From: Arthrobacter sp. NicSoilB8
Lineage (GTDB): Bacteria > Actinomycetota > Actinomycetes > Actinomycetales > Micrococcaceae
Direction of reading: 5' to 3'
DNA: 64,000 bases
Assembly (NCBI RefSeq): GCF_019977355.1
Contig: NZ_AP024655.1
Coordinates: 1,054,001 to 1,118,000 of the forward strand
Part shown: positions 1 to 8,007 of the stretch, piece by piece
Numbering within the stretch: the first letter of the stretch is position 1
Layout: each line of letters opens with the position of its first letter
Translations under genes and position numbers: made by a program
The notes under the pieces: model-generated
Told to the model about the DNA's origin: nothing
Databases searched by the model: none
Seen by the model: the letters and a program-made list of their open reading frames with translations, nothing else

Positions 1-361
1 TGGTGACGGACAGATTCTCCCTGTCCCGCAGGGCGTGCGCCATGGCCCCGACGGTCGAGCCGCCGTCGAGCAGGATATTTTCACCCTCCCTGACTTCCGC
101 GGCGGCCCAGGCGGCGATGGCCTGTTTCTGATCGAAGGCCTCGCCGGTCCGCTGCCGCAGGGACGGCTCGGGGTGAGCGCCCAGAGCCACGGCGCCTCCG
201 TAGGTCCGGGCGAGTTTTCCCTGCTCGTTCAGCTGGGCCAGGTCCCGCCGGATGGTGGAGGCGGTTACGGAAAAATGCCTCGACAGTTCTTCCACGGACG
301 CCAGGCCCGTGGTCACGGCGAGGTGGTAGATCTCCTCGCGCCTGGCTTTGGCGGTAGTCAT
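1..361 (-). CDS. DeoR-family transcriptional regulator, N-terminal part (cut by window edge)
   Basis: Reading the minus strand from an ATG at 361 gives at least 120 residues beginning MTTAKARREEIYHLAVTTG, followed by the DeoR helix-turn-helix (SVEELSRHFSVTASTIRRDL) and the usual YGGAV hinge. The start of the sugar-phosphate-binding domain (LLDGGSTVGAMAH) then runs off the window. A GAAGGAGA ribosome site precedes the ATG. It is the last gene of the minus-strand transport/catabolism operon, so it probably senses a phosphorylated intermediate of that pathway. The C-terminal half is not visible. Confidence 0.9.
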   Translation of the reverse strand, partial: MTTAKARREEIYHLAVTTGLASVEELSRHFSVTASTIRRDLAQLNEQGKLARTYGGAVALGAHPEPSLRQRTGEAFDQKQAIAAWAAAEVREGENILLDGGSTVGAMAHALRDRENLSVT

Positions 362-400
362 CGTTGGCTCTCCTTCACCGGCTGCTGCCGCATCCGTAGC

Positions 401-416
401 TGTACCCGTCGGTACA
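401..416. promoter_or_regulatory. Possible operator: TGTACC-N4-GGTACA inverted repeat upstream of the DeoR gene
   Basis: A perfect 6-bp inverted repeat with a 4-nt spacer lies 40 bp upstream of the DeoR start. Just beyond it TCCGTTCA occurs twice as a direct repeat (451-458 and 466-473). Either could be an autoregulatory site. No experimental or comparative support is visible. Confidence 0.3.
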
Positions 417-470
417 TTGCTGTCCTCATGCTATTCGGACCCGGCGCGCATCCGTTCACTCTGTGTCCGT

Positions 471-1193
471 TCATAGGGACGCGCCGCCGCAGATCACATA
501 GTTCTGTCCCGTGATGGACTTCCCGTGGTGCCCCAGCAGGAAGCCGGCAAGCGCCGCCACGTCCTCCGGGTCCACGAGCTTGCCCAAGGCAGGCAGCTTC
601 GGCGGTGTGGCGGCCCGGCCCGGATCGGCGAGCATCGGCGTGTCCGTCGGTCCGGGCGACAGCACGTTCACCGTGATGCCTCGCGGTGCCAGTTCCTGCG
701 CCCAGGTCCGGCCCATGCCCAGCAGCGCGGCCTTGGTGGCCGCGTACTGGCTCTTACCGGGGGAGCCGGTGGAGGTCCGGCTGCCCACCAGGAGTACGCG
801 GCCGCCATCCGGCATCCGCGGGACCAGGGCGTTCGCCAGGCTGCTCGCGGCCGCCACATGAACGGTGAACATACCGGCCAGCGCGTCGGGATCCAGTTCG
901 CCCAGGATCGCGGTCCGCTGAAAGCCGGCCGCGTGGACCAGGGCATTCACAGGAGGCAGGTCCTCGACACAGGCGGCCAGGGACGCCGGGTCCGAGAGGT
1001 CCGCCCGCCGCCACAGAAAGCCCGGCCCGAGCTCGGGCCGGCTCCGGCTGAGCCCGGTCACCTGCCAGCCGTCGGCCAGCAGCCGGACGGTGATGGCCTT
1101 GCCGATGCCGGAACTGCAGCCGGTAACGACGGCGTGCGGCGCTGCCGTTGGTAGCTCAGCGGCCGCTGCTGGCTCAGCGCTCATTTCGGTCAT
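471..1193 (-). CDS. SDR-family NAD(P)-dependent oxidoreductase
   Basis: A 240-residue classical short-chain dehydrogenase. The cofactor motif TGCSSGIG is at residues 24-31, NALVHAAG at about 83-90, and the catalytic YAATK has Tyr150 and Lys154 with an upstream Ser. Length is normal for the family. The gene overlaps the upstream BNR gene by 4 bp (ATGA), so the two are translationally coupled. In this operon it probably oxidises or reduces a hydroxy group of the imported sugar acid; the substrate cannot be read from sequence. Confidence 0.88.
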   Translation of the reverse strand: MTEMSAEPAAAAELPTAAPHAVVTGCSSGIGKAITVRLLADGWQVTGLSRSRPELGPGFLWRRADLSDPASLAACVEDLPPVNALVHAAGFQRTAILGELDPDALAGMFTVHVAAASSLANALVPRMPDGGRVLLVGSRTSTGSPGKSQYAATKAALLGMGRTWAQELAPRGITVNVLSPGPTDTPMLADPGRAATPPKLPALGKLVDPEDVAALAGFLLGHHGKSITGQNYVICGGASL

Positions 1194-2539
1194 CCCTGCT
1201 CTCCGTCACCAGCCCCGCGACCGCCAGGCTGGCCGCCGTCGACGTCGCCGCCCGGCGTGCTGGTCCCCTCATAGGTCCACTGGGGATCCACGCGGACGTA
1301 CTTGATGGCCTGCCGGAAGTAGGTGTACGCGATGTTGAGGGCTCCGTCCGGGCCCTGGTGAATGGACGGGTAAGAGTATTCGCGGTTCAGGCCGTCACGG
1401 GAGTTGTTGGACAGGCAGTAGCCGTCGCCCACGTCGAGGTTGCGCCGGATGGGCCAGCTGCGGCCGGAGTCCTCGGAGATCGCCAGCGTCATCGGCGACC
1501 GCGGCGTGCCCCAGAAGGCCTTCCGGTCGCCGTCGCCAGCGGCAGAGCCTGGAACCGAACCGTCGGTAACCACCGGCTCGGTGATCTGCCCCTGTTCCTC
1601 GGCGAGTCCGTCGTCGTCGATCTCGTCGTAGAGCGAGAGCCGCCGTTCGGTGGAGGCCTCGGCCCGGCTGTGGTTGTAGACCAGGGCCAGCCGGCCGTCG
1701 GCCAGGGCGGTGAACTGGATGGAGGAGTTGTTGTTCGGCAGCTCGGTGGGAACGGGCTCGCTCCAGGTGGTGCCGCCGTCGGTGGAGCGGGATTCGTAGA
1801 TCGAGTCCGCCCACCGGCTGCGGAACAGGGCCAGCAGGGACCCGTCGGCCACCGGCTGGATGTTCATGTGGACGCACCCCAGGCTTCCCGGCAGGACATG
1901 CTCACTCCAGGTGGCGCCGGCGTCGTCGGAGATCATTACGGCGCTGTCGTCGCTGTTGCCCACCCACTTCTCGCCGGGGGTGGTGATGCAGCGGAAGATC
2001 GGGATGATCCAGCGGCCGGAAGGAAGCACCACGGGCAGCTGCCGGACGAACACGCCGCCGGTTGCGTTGGCGGGGAACAGGGTCTCCACCGGGCCCCAGC
2101 TCCGGCCGCTGTCCGTGGAGATGCGGCGGCGGACCTCGGCGGTGTCCTGGTTGCCGGCCTTCTGCGCGGTGTACAGCAGCCAGAGCCGGTTGTCCGGGGC
2201 GGCGAACAGGATGGGGTTCTGTTCGGAGCGTGTGGAGTCGTCGGAGAGCTGCTCGGCCGGCGACCACTGGCGGCTTCCGGGCTCCAAGGTGGAGAACCAG
2301 ATCGAGATGTCCGGCACGCCTTCCTGCGTACCGCCGAACCAGACGCAGCCGAGCCGGCCGTCCGGGAGGGTCAGGAGGTTCGCGGCGTGGCTCTGTACGG
2401 TGGGCGCCGGCAGGTACGCATACAGGCTGCCGCCTGCCTCCTTCACTTCGCCGTCGGGCGTGATGGTGGCGTAGCCAGCGGCTGTGCCGGGAGCCTGAGT
2501 GCGGGTCGAGTCAGTTGCGGGCGCATCTGTTGAAGTCAC
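1190..2539 (-). CDS. BNR/Asp-box (sialidase-fold) protein
   Basis: A 449-residue protein of the BNR_2 sialidase-like family. Four Asp-boxes of the S-x-D-x-G-x-x-W type are visible: STDSGRSW, SDDAGATW, STDGGTTW and SEDSGRSW, which implies a six-bladed propeller. There is no signal peptide, so it should be cytoplasmic, acting on an imported conjugate rather than on polymer outside the cell. It is flanked by an SDR (4-bp overlap) and an aldolase (3-bp gap). I call the fold confidently but not sialidase activity, since the arginine triad was not mapped. Confidence 0.85.
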   Translation of the reverse strand: MTSTDAPATDSTRTQAPGTAAGYATITPDGEVKEAGGSLYAYLPAPTVQSHAANLLTLPDGRLGCVWFGGTQEGVPDISIWFSTLEPGSRQWSPAEQLSDDSTRSEQNPILFAAPDNRLWLLYTAQKAGNQDTAEVRRRISTDSGRSWGPVETLFPANATGGVFVRQLPVVLPSGRWIIPIFRCITTPGEKWVGNSDDSAVMISDDAGATWSEHVLPGSLGCVHMNIQPVADGSLLALFRSRWADSIYESRSTDGGTTWSEPVPTELPNNNSSIQFTALADGRLALVYNHSRAEASTERRLSLYDEIDDDGLAEEQGQITEPVVTDGSVPGSAAGDGDRKAFWGTPRSPMTLAISEDSGRSWPIRRNLDVGDGYCLSNNSRDGLNREYSYPSIHQGPDGALNIAYTYFRQAIKYVRVDPQWTYEGTSTPGGDVDGGQPGGRGAGDGEQG

Positions 2540-2542
2540 GGT

Positions 2543-3319
2543 TCAGTCCTTTGCCGTTGCGGCAGCCAGGTGGGCCTTGGCAACCTGCTCCAGGTGGGTC
2601 AGGTCGGAGGCGATGGTGGTGAAGGTGTAGCCCTGGCGCAGCCGGAGCGCGGCCACCTCACCGGCCGGGGTGTGGATGCCAGCGGCCACGCCGGCGGACG
2701 CCGCGGCTTCGGCGATCGTCTTCAGTGCGGCGTTGAACTCGGTTTCGACGGCGGGGTCACCGGGGTACGCGGCGCCCACGGCGATGGCGAGGTCGGAGGG
2801 GCCCACGTAGATGCCGTCCAGTCCCGGCGTCGCGCAGATTTCCTTGACGTTGGCCAGCCCGTCGGGGGTCTCGATCATGGCGAAGACCAGGGTGGCGGCG
2901 TTGGCGTCGGCGGGAACCGGGCCGATCCGCAGGGCGGAGCGCATGGGGCCGTAGGACCGGCCGCCCATCGGCGGGTACTTGGCTGCCGCGACGGCGGCGG
3001 CGGCGTCAGCCGCGGTGTTGACGAGGGGGACGATCACGCCGACGGCGCCGGCGTCGAGCGCCTTGCCGATCGCGGTGAGGTTGTTGTCCTCCACCCGCAC
3101 CATGCCGACGGCGGTGTGCCCGGCGTCGATTGCCATGAGCCCGTTCAGGATGCCCGAGTAGCCGAGCAGTCCATGCTGCGCGTCCAGCGCCACGTAGTCA
3201 TAACCGAGCCGGCCGATGCGCTCGGTGGCAACCGGCGCATCCAGGACGGCCCAGTAGCCGACGGCCTGCTCCCGGGCGCGGATCTTCCGGGCGAATTCGG
3301 TAGCGAGTTCAGATGTCAT
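2543..3319 (-). CDS. HpcH/HpaI-family aldolase (2-keto-3-deoxy acid aldolase type)
   Basis: A 258-residue class II pyruvate aldolase. Visible family motifs are the metal and pyruvate site segments IETPDGLANV and GIYVGPSDLA, plus the YDYVALDAQHG segment near the N terminus. Family members split 2-keto-3-deoxy sugar acids or 4-hydroxy-2-oxo acids to pyruvate plus an aldehyde. Placement between the BNR protein and an aldo/keto reductase in a transport operon fits sugar-acid breakdown. The exact chain length of the substrate is not deducible. Confidence 0.87.
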   Translation of the reverse strand: MTSELATEFARKIRAREQAVGYWAVLDAPVATERIGRLGYDYVALDAQHGLLGYSGILNGLMAIDAGHTAVGMVRVEDNNLTAIGKALDAGAVGVIVPLVNTAADAAAAVAAAKYPPMGGRSYGPMRSALRIGPVPADANAATLVFAMIETPDGLANVKEICATPGLDGIYVGPSDLAIAVGAAYPGDPAVETEFNAALKTIAEAAASAGVAAGIHTPAGEVAALRLRQGYTFTTIASDLTHLEQVAKAHLAAATAKD

Positions 3320-3358
3320 GTCGTGTCTTCTGCCTTCAGTCGGGGGAACGGTTTCGTA

Positions 3359-4348
3359 TCAGCGGTTGTAGGCGGGCATGGGGCCGCGGAGGCCGGCGCC
3401 GACGGTGTCACACGCCGCGGACACCGCTTCCGGCAGCGGACCCTTGGCGACGGCGGCGATATTGGCCTGCAACTGCTCCACCTTCGATCCGCCGAGCAGC
3501 ATGGAGCCGACGCCGTTGCGGTAGGCGAGCCAGCGCAGGGACAGTTCGGCGAGCGTAATGCCAAGTTCCTGCGCAATGAGTGACAGCTCATTGACGGCCT
3601 CGAACAGTTGCTTGTCCCAGTACCGCTGGGTGTACATGGCGGCGAGCTTGGAGTCGCCGTAGCGTCCCTCGGTCGGCTTGGCGTCGAAGCTGTGCTTGCC
3701 GGTCAGCAGGCCGCCGCCCAGCGGGTTGTAGACCATGGTGTGGACCTGGTGGGTGGCGGCGAATTCGAGGTATTCCTCTTCCACCCGGCGGGCCACCAGG
3801 TTGTAGAGCTGCTGCGCGACCACGGGTCGGGGCGCGCCCACTTCGCGGGCCACGTGGATGACGTCGGCGATCTGCCAGGCCGCGAAGTTGGATACGCCCA
3901 AGGCGCCGATTTTCCCTTCGGCGGCGAGCTCGGCCACGGTGCCCAGGGTTTCCTGCAGCGGGGTGGCCCGGTCCGGCTGGTGGAGGTAGAACAGATCGAT
4001 GCTGTCCGTGCCGAGCCGGCGCAGGCTGCCCTCCACACTGTTGCGCAGCCCCTCCTTGGACAGCGGGGCGTGCTGGCCGTGGTCCGGATGCGGCATGCCC
4101 GCCTTGGAGGCGAGGACGACGTCGGCCCGGCGGTCCTTCAGGAGGCGGGACAGCATCTCCTCGGTGGCTCCGCCGACGTAGGCGTTGGCGGTGTCGATCG
4201 TGGTGATGCCGGCGGCCAGCGCCTCATCCACCATCCGTCCCGCGGTGGCCTCATCGGCGGTGTCGCCGAACGTCATGGTGCCCAGGACGAGCCTGGAGAT
4301 CGGTAGCTTCAGGCCGTCCACGGGCGTGCCTTCGGGCTGGATGCTCAT
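3359..4348 (-). CDS. Aldo/keto reductase
   Basis: An AKR-fold NADPH oxidoreductase of 329 residues from the ATG at 4348. That start has AGGAA 8 nt upstream and is preferred over an in-frame ATG 15 nt earlier. The catalytic tetrad is present: Asp52 and Tyr57 in IDTANAY, Lys82 in VLASK, His123 in LFYLHQPD. The C-terminal cofactor segment (SMLLGGSKVEQL) is intact. It belongs to the operon; a role in reducing or oxidising the aldehyde or sugar lactone of the pathway is inference. Confidence 0.88.
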   Translation of the reverse strand: MSIQPEGTPVDGLKLPISRLVLGTMTFGDTADEATAGRMVDEALAAGITTIDTANAYVGGATEEMLSRLLKDRRADVVLASKAGMPHPDHGQHAPLSKEGLRNSVEGSLRRLGTDSIDLFYLHQPDRATPLQETLGTVAELAAEGKIGALGVSNFAAWQIADVIHVAREVGAPRPVVAQQLYNLVARRVEEEYLEFAATHQVHTMVYNPLGGGLLTGKHSFDAKPTEGRYGDSKLAAMYTQRYWDKQLFEAVNELSLIAQELGITLAELSLRWLAYRNGVGSMLLGGSKVEQLQANIAAVAKGPLPEAVSAACDTVGAGLRGPMPAYNR

Positions 4349-4409
4349 TAGTTGATTCCTCATGATTGCGTTGACGGGTTGCTGGTTTGGGGGAGAGGGG
4401 CAGGCGGGT

Positions 4410-5237
4410 TCAGGCGGTCTTCAGCGCCAGCGATGAGACGATATGCCGCGGCTTCAGGCCGGTCATAGTGGACGGGTCCAGGGCGGCCCGGCGGAGACGG
4501 CGGGTGTAGTCCTCCTTCGGCGCGGTCAGCACCTGCGCCGTCGTTCCGTGCTCCACGAGCTTGCCGCGCTGCATGACCATCACGGTATCGCTGATCTCCT
4601 GCACCACGCCGAGGTTGTGCGAAATGAAAACGTAGGTGATGCCCGTTTCGTCTTGGATGGACTTCAGCAGCCGGAGCACCTGGGCCTGCACGGAAACGTC
4701 GAGTGCGCTGGTGGCCTCGTCGCAGACCAGCAGTTCGGGCTTGGACGCCAGCGCCCGGGCAATGCCGATCCGCTGCCGCTGCCCGCCGGAGAACTCTGAC
4801 GGGTGCTTGTCCAGGGATGCAACCGGCAGGCCCACCTGGTCGATCAGGCTGGCCGCCGCCTTGTGCCGCTCGGCCCGCGACCGGACACCCTGAAGCTTCA
4901 GCGGCTCGGCCACGATTTCCTGCGCCGTGAGGTGCGGATCCAGTGAACCGTAAGGATCCTGGAAGACCATCTGGAACTTCGAGCGCAGAGGCCGGAGCTT
5001 GGCCTCGCTGAGCGGCGCCAGGTCCGTGCCGTCCAGCTCGATCCGGCCGCTGGTCGGCGTAACCAGGCGCATGAGCGCTTTGGCGATGGTTGATTTCCCG
5101 CAGCCGGATTCCCCGACGACGGCGATCGTCTTGCCTTTCTCGACCGAGAAGGAGACGTCGTCCACGGCCCGGAAGGTACCGCCCGAGACGTGGTAGTCCA
5201 CCACGAGGTTCTCGACGGAAAGGAACGGCTTATTCAT
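4410..5237 (-). CDS. Peptide/sugar-acid-type ABC transporter ATP-binding protein (OppF/DppF-like)
   Basis: A 275-residue ATPase with Walker A GESGCGKS, Q-loop FQDPYGSLDPH, signature FSGGQRQRIGIARAL and Walker B LLVCDEATSALD. These are typical of the second ATPase of Opp/Dpp-type importers. It overlaps the OppD-like gene by 8 bp. Such family-5 importers carry peptides but also oligosaccharides and other solutes; here the neighbouring catabolic genes point to a carbohydrate or sugar acid. Confidence 0.93.
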   Translation of the reverse strand: MNKPFLSVENLVVDYHVSGGTFRAVDDVSFSVEKGKTIAVVGESGCGKSTIAKALMRLVTPTSGRIELDGTDLAPLSEAKLRPLRSKFQMVFQDPYGSLDPHLTAQEIVAEPLKLQGVRSRAERHKAAASLIDQVGLPVASLDKHPSEFSGGQRQRIGIARALASKPELLVCDEATSALDVSVQAQVLRLLKSIQDETGITYVFISHNLGVVQEISDTVMVMQRGKLVEHGTTAQVLTAPKEDYTRRLRRAALDPSTMTGLKPRHIVSSLALKTA

Positions 5238-6117
5238 GGCTGGCTCCGGTGGTGGTCAGGGCGGTGTTGGCCGCCGGCGTTTCATCCCAGGCGCCCAGGA
5301 CGGGGATGGCGGCGAGCAGCTTGCGGGTGTACTCGGTGGCGGGGTTGTCCACGATCTGCTGGACCTCGCCGGACTCGACGAACGAGCCGTCCTTCATGAC
5401 GTGGATCCGGTCCGAGATCAGCCGTGCCACGCCGAGGTCGTGCGTGATCATCAGGATGCCGATGCCGCGCTGTTCCTGCAGCTCGAGCAGCAGGTCCAGG
5501 ATGCCGGCCTGCACGGTGACGTCCAGGGCGGAGGTGGGCTCGTCGGCGACCAGCAGTTGCGGTTCGCTGGCGAGGGCGATGGCGATCAGGACGCGCTGGA
5601 GCATGCCGCCGGAGAGCTGGTGCGGGTATTTCTTGAGCTGCGCATCCGGGGTGGGGATGTGGACCTGTTCCAGCAGCCGGATGGCGCGGGCACGGACGGC
5701 GCCCTTGTCCTTGGACGAGGCTGCGCCGGCGATCCGGATGGCCTCGAACAGCTGGTTGCCGATCGAGTGCACCGGGCTCAGTGCTGTCATGGGGTCTTGC
5801 GGGATCAGCGCGAGGGTCCTGCCGCGGACCTTGTCGATCGCCTTGGAGTCGGCGATCACGTCCACTCCGTCGATCTTGACCGATCCTGAGATCACGGCGA
5901 GGTCGTCCGGCAGCAGCCGGAGGAGGCCCATCGCCGTCGTCGATTTTCCGGAACCGGACTCACCGATGATGGTGACCGTCTCGCCCCGGTGGATGGTGAA
6001 GCTGACGCAGTCCACGGCGCGAACAATGCCGGCGTCGGTGATCAGTTCTACTTGGAAGTCGCGGACTTCCAGAAGCGGCTGTGCAGTCATTTCCGAATGC
6101 AAGTTCATCTCAGGCAC
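5230..6117 (-). CDS. ABC transporter ATP-binding protein (OppD/DppD-like)
   Basis: A 295-residue ATPase with Walker A GESGSGKST, Q-loop PQDPMTALSP, signature LSGGMLQRVLIAIAL and Walker B LLVADEPTSALD. The C-terminal segment after the D-loop is short, like OppD-type subunits. Overlaps of 8 bp with both neighbours show one translationally coupled operon. It pairs with the OppF-like subunit as a heterodimer beneath the two permeases. Confidence 0.93.
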   Translation of the reverse strand: MPEMNLHSEMTAQPLLEVRDFQVELITDAGIVRAVDCVSFTIHRGETVTIIGESGSGKSTTAMGLLRLLPDDLAVISGSVKIDGVDVIADSKAIDKVRGRTLALIPQDPMTALSPVHSIGNQLFEAIRIAGAASSKDKGAVRARAIRLLEQVHIPTPDAQLKKYPHQLSGGMLQRVLIAIALASEPQLLVADEPTSALDVTVQAGILDLLLELQEQRGIGILMITHDLGVARLISDRIHVMKDGSFVESGEVQQIVDNPATEYTRKLLAAIPVLGAWDETPAANTALTTTGASHE

Positions 6118-7072
6118 CCTTCTTCTTGCGGCGGGGACGGTCGCGGAGGCCGTCGCCCAGCAGGTTCACGCCCACCACCATGAGGACGATTACCAGGCCG
6201 GGCAGCGTCACCAGCCACCAGGCAGTGGTGATGTAGTCCTGGCCGTCGGAGATGATGCGGCCCCACGTGGCGAACGGGCGCTGCGGGCCGGCGCCCAGGA
6301 AGCTCAGAGCGCTCTCCAGCAGCACGGCCTGGGCCAGGAGGAGCAGCACCACCAGCGTGGCCTGCTTGATGACGTTGGGGATGATGTGCTGGATCAGGAT
6401 CTGCACGCGGTGCAGGCCGAGGATCCGGGCGGCGGAGACGTAGGGCTTTTCGCGTTCCACGAGCACCATGGACCGGGTCAGGCGGGCCACTTCCGGCCAC
6501 TGGGCGATGGCGATCACGAAGGTGATGACGGGGATGGACGGGCCGAAGAGGGCCACCACCAGCAGCAGCATCATCAGCAGCGGCAGGGACATCTGCGCCT
6601 CGATCAGGCGGGAGACCACGGTGTCCAGCTTGCCGCCGAAGTAGCCGGCGGCTGCGCCGGCGATGACGCCGAGGATGCCGGAGACCACCACGGCGAGGAC
6701 GCCGATGGTGAGCGAGACCTGCCCGCCGTACAGGACGCGGGAGAGGAGGTCGCGGCCCAGCTGGTCGGTGCCGAACAGGTGTCCGTCCGTCAGCGGCGAA
6801 AGCAGGCGTTGGGCAAGGTCCTGATGGTTGGGGTTGGGAAGGGGCAGGACCTGGGCCAGCAGGATGGGCAGGGCCACCAGCAGTGTGCAGATGATGCCGG
6901 TGCGGATCTTCACCTTCGAGGAGATCCGGCGGCGGGTGGCCGCGGCCTTGGCGATCAGTTCCTTGGTGACGGCGCTGGGGGAGGGCTTCCGGGCAGATGC
7001 CTCGTCGGCGAGGCCTGCGGGGTTTCCTGATTGTTTTCCTGCGGAAGAGGTTGCGGTGTCGCTGAGGCTCAT
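6110..7072 (-). CDS. ABC transporter permease (DppC/OppC-like)
   Basis: A 320-residue integral membrane protein with about six helices. It has an N-terminal cytoplasmic extension of about 75 residues before LFGTDQLGRDLLSRVLYG, the characteristic OppC/DppC segment. The coupling EAA-like loop (SAARILGLHRVQILIQHIIPN) is followed by the final helices. It overlaps the DppB-like gene by 4 bp. Confidence 0.92.
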   Translation of the reverse strand: MSLSDTATSSAGKQSGNPAGLADEASARKPSPSAVTKELIAKAAATRRRISSKVKIRTGIICTLLVALPILLAQVLPLPNPNHQDLAQRLLSPLTDGHLFGTDQLGRDLLSRVLYGGQVSLTIGVLAVVVSGILGVIAGAAAGYFGGKLDTVVSRLIEAQMSLPLLMMLLLVVALFGPSIPVITFVIAIAQWPEVARLTRSMVLVEREKPYVSAARILGLHRVQILIQHIIPNVIKQATLVVLLLLAQAVLLESALSFLGAGPQRPFATWGRIISDGQDYITTAWWLVTLPGLVIVLMVVGVNLLGDGLRDRPRRKKKGA

Positions 7073-8004
7073 GCTGTGGCCGCCTTTCCAAGACGAACGC
7101 GGGGATCAAGCAGGGGGTAGGCGAGGTCGATGACCAGCTGGACGGCGACTGCCAGCAGCGCGGTGACCAGGACGGTGGCCACGATCAGCGGGTAATCGCG
7201 GGTCTCCAGCGCCCGGACAACGAGGGAGCCGACGCCGGGCCACGCGAAGACGACCTCCACCACCACCACGCCGTTGAGCATGGCCGCGAAGCGGGTGCCG
7301 AGGGCAGTGAAGACCGGGATGGCCGAGTTGCCCATGGCGTAGCGCCAGGTCAGCAGGGATCCCCGGACGCCGCGGGAACGGGCCACGGTCAGGTAGGGTG
7401 CGGCGAAGTTGGTGGTCATTTCGCGCCGGACCATCCGGGAGATCAGGGCGATCTGCAGGATGGCGATGGTGACTGTGGGCAGGACCAGGCCGCCCCAGGT
7501 GGCGAAGCCGGAAGCCGGGAAGATAGGGACCAGGACTGCGAAGAAGGTGAGGAGCATGATGCCGGTCCAGAAGTCCGGCATGGACTGCCCGGCGATGGTC
7601 AGGACGTTGACGCCGAATTCGCTCTTGGTGTCCGGGCGGCGGGACATCCAGACGCCCAGCGGGATGGCGACCACCGCGGTGAGCAGGATCGAGGCCGTGG
7701 CCAGGGTCAGCGTGTACGGCATCCGTTCCAGCACCACCTGAATGGCCGGGGCCTGGAAGGAGTACGAGGTGCCGAGGTTGCCGGTGAACAGCTGCTGCAG
7801 GAAGATCCAGTACTGCTCGATCAGGGGCAGGTCCAGGCCGAACTGCTGGCGGACCTTGGCCAGTTCCTCGGTGGTGGCCAGCGGTCCGGCGTAGGCCACG
7901 GCGGGGTCGCCCGGGGCCAGTCGGATCAGGATGAACACGGTGGAGACCGTGAGGAACACGGTCAGCAGGCCCTGCCCGAGCCTCTTGAGGATGTATTTCG
8001 TCAT
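7069..8004 (-). CDS. ABC transporter permease (DppB/OppB-like)
   Basis: A 311-residue permease. The N-terminal MTKYILKRLGQGLLTVF and the RLAPGDPA segment are hallmarks of the OppB/DppB family, and the coupling segment VARSRGVRGSLLTWRYA and six predicted helices follow. It sits 3 bp downstream of the substrate-binding protein gene and overlaps the DppC-like gene by 4 bp. Confidence 0.92.
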   Translation of the reverse strand: MTKYILKRLGQGLLTVFLTVSTVFILIRLAPGDPAVAYAGPLATTEELAKVRQQFGLDLPLIEQYWIFLQQLFTGNLGTSYSFQAPAIQVVLERMPYTLTLATASILLTAVVAIPLGVWMSRRPDTKSEFGVNVLTIAGQSMPDFWTGIMLLTFFAVLVPIFPASGFATWGGLVLPTVTIAILQIALISRMVRREMTTNFAAPYLTVARSRGVRGSLLTWRYAMGNSAIPVFTALGTRFAAMLNGVVVVEVVFAWPGVGSLVVRALETRDYPLIVATVLVTALLAVAVQLVIDLAYPLLDPRVRLGKAATA

Positions 8005-8007
8005 GGT

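Noticed and set aside
5090..7030. Long plus-strand open frame of 646 codons opposite the ABC transporter genes
   Set aside because: It is the GC-driven shadow of the minus-strand genes, with biased Arg/Ser/Gly content and no domain.
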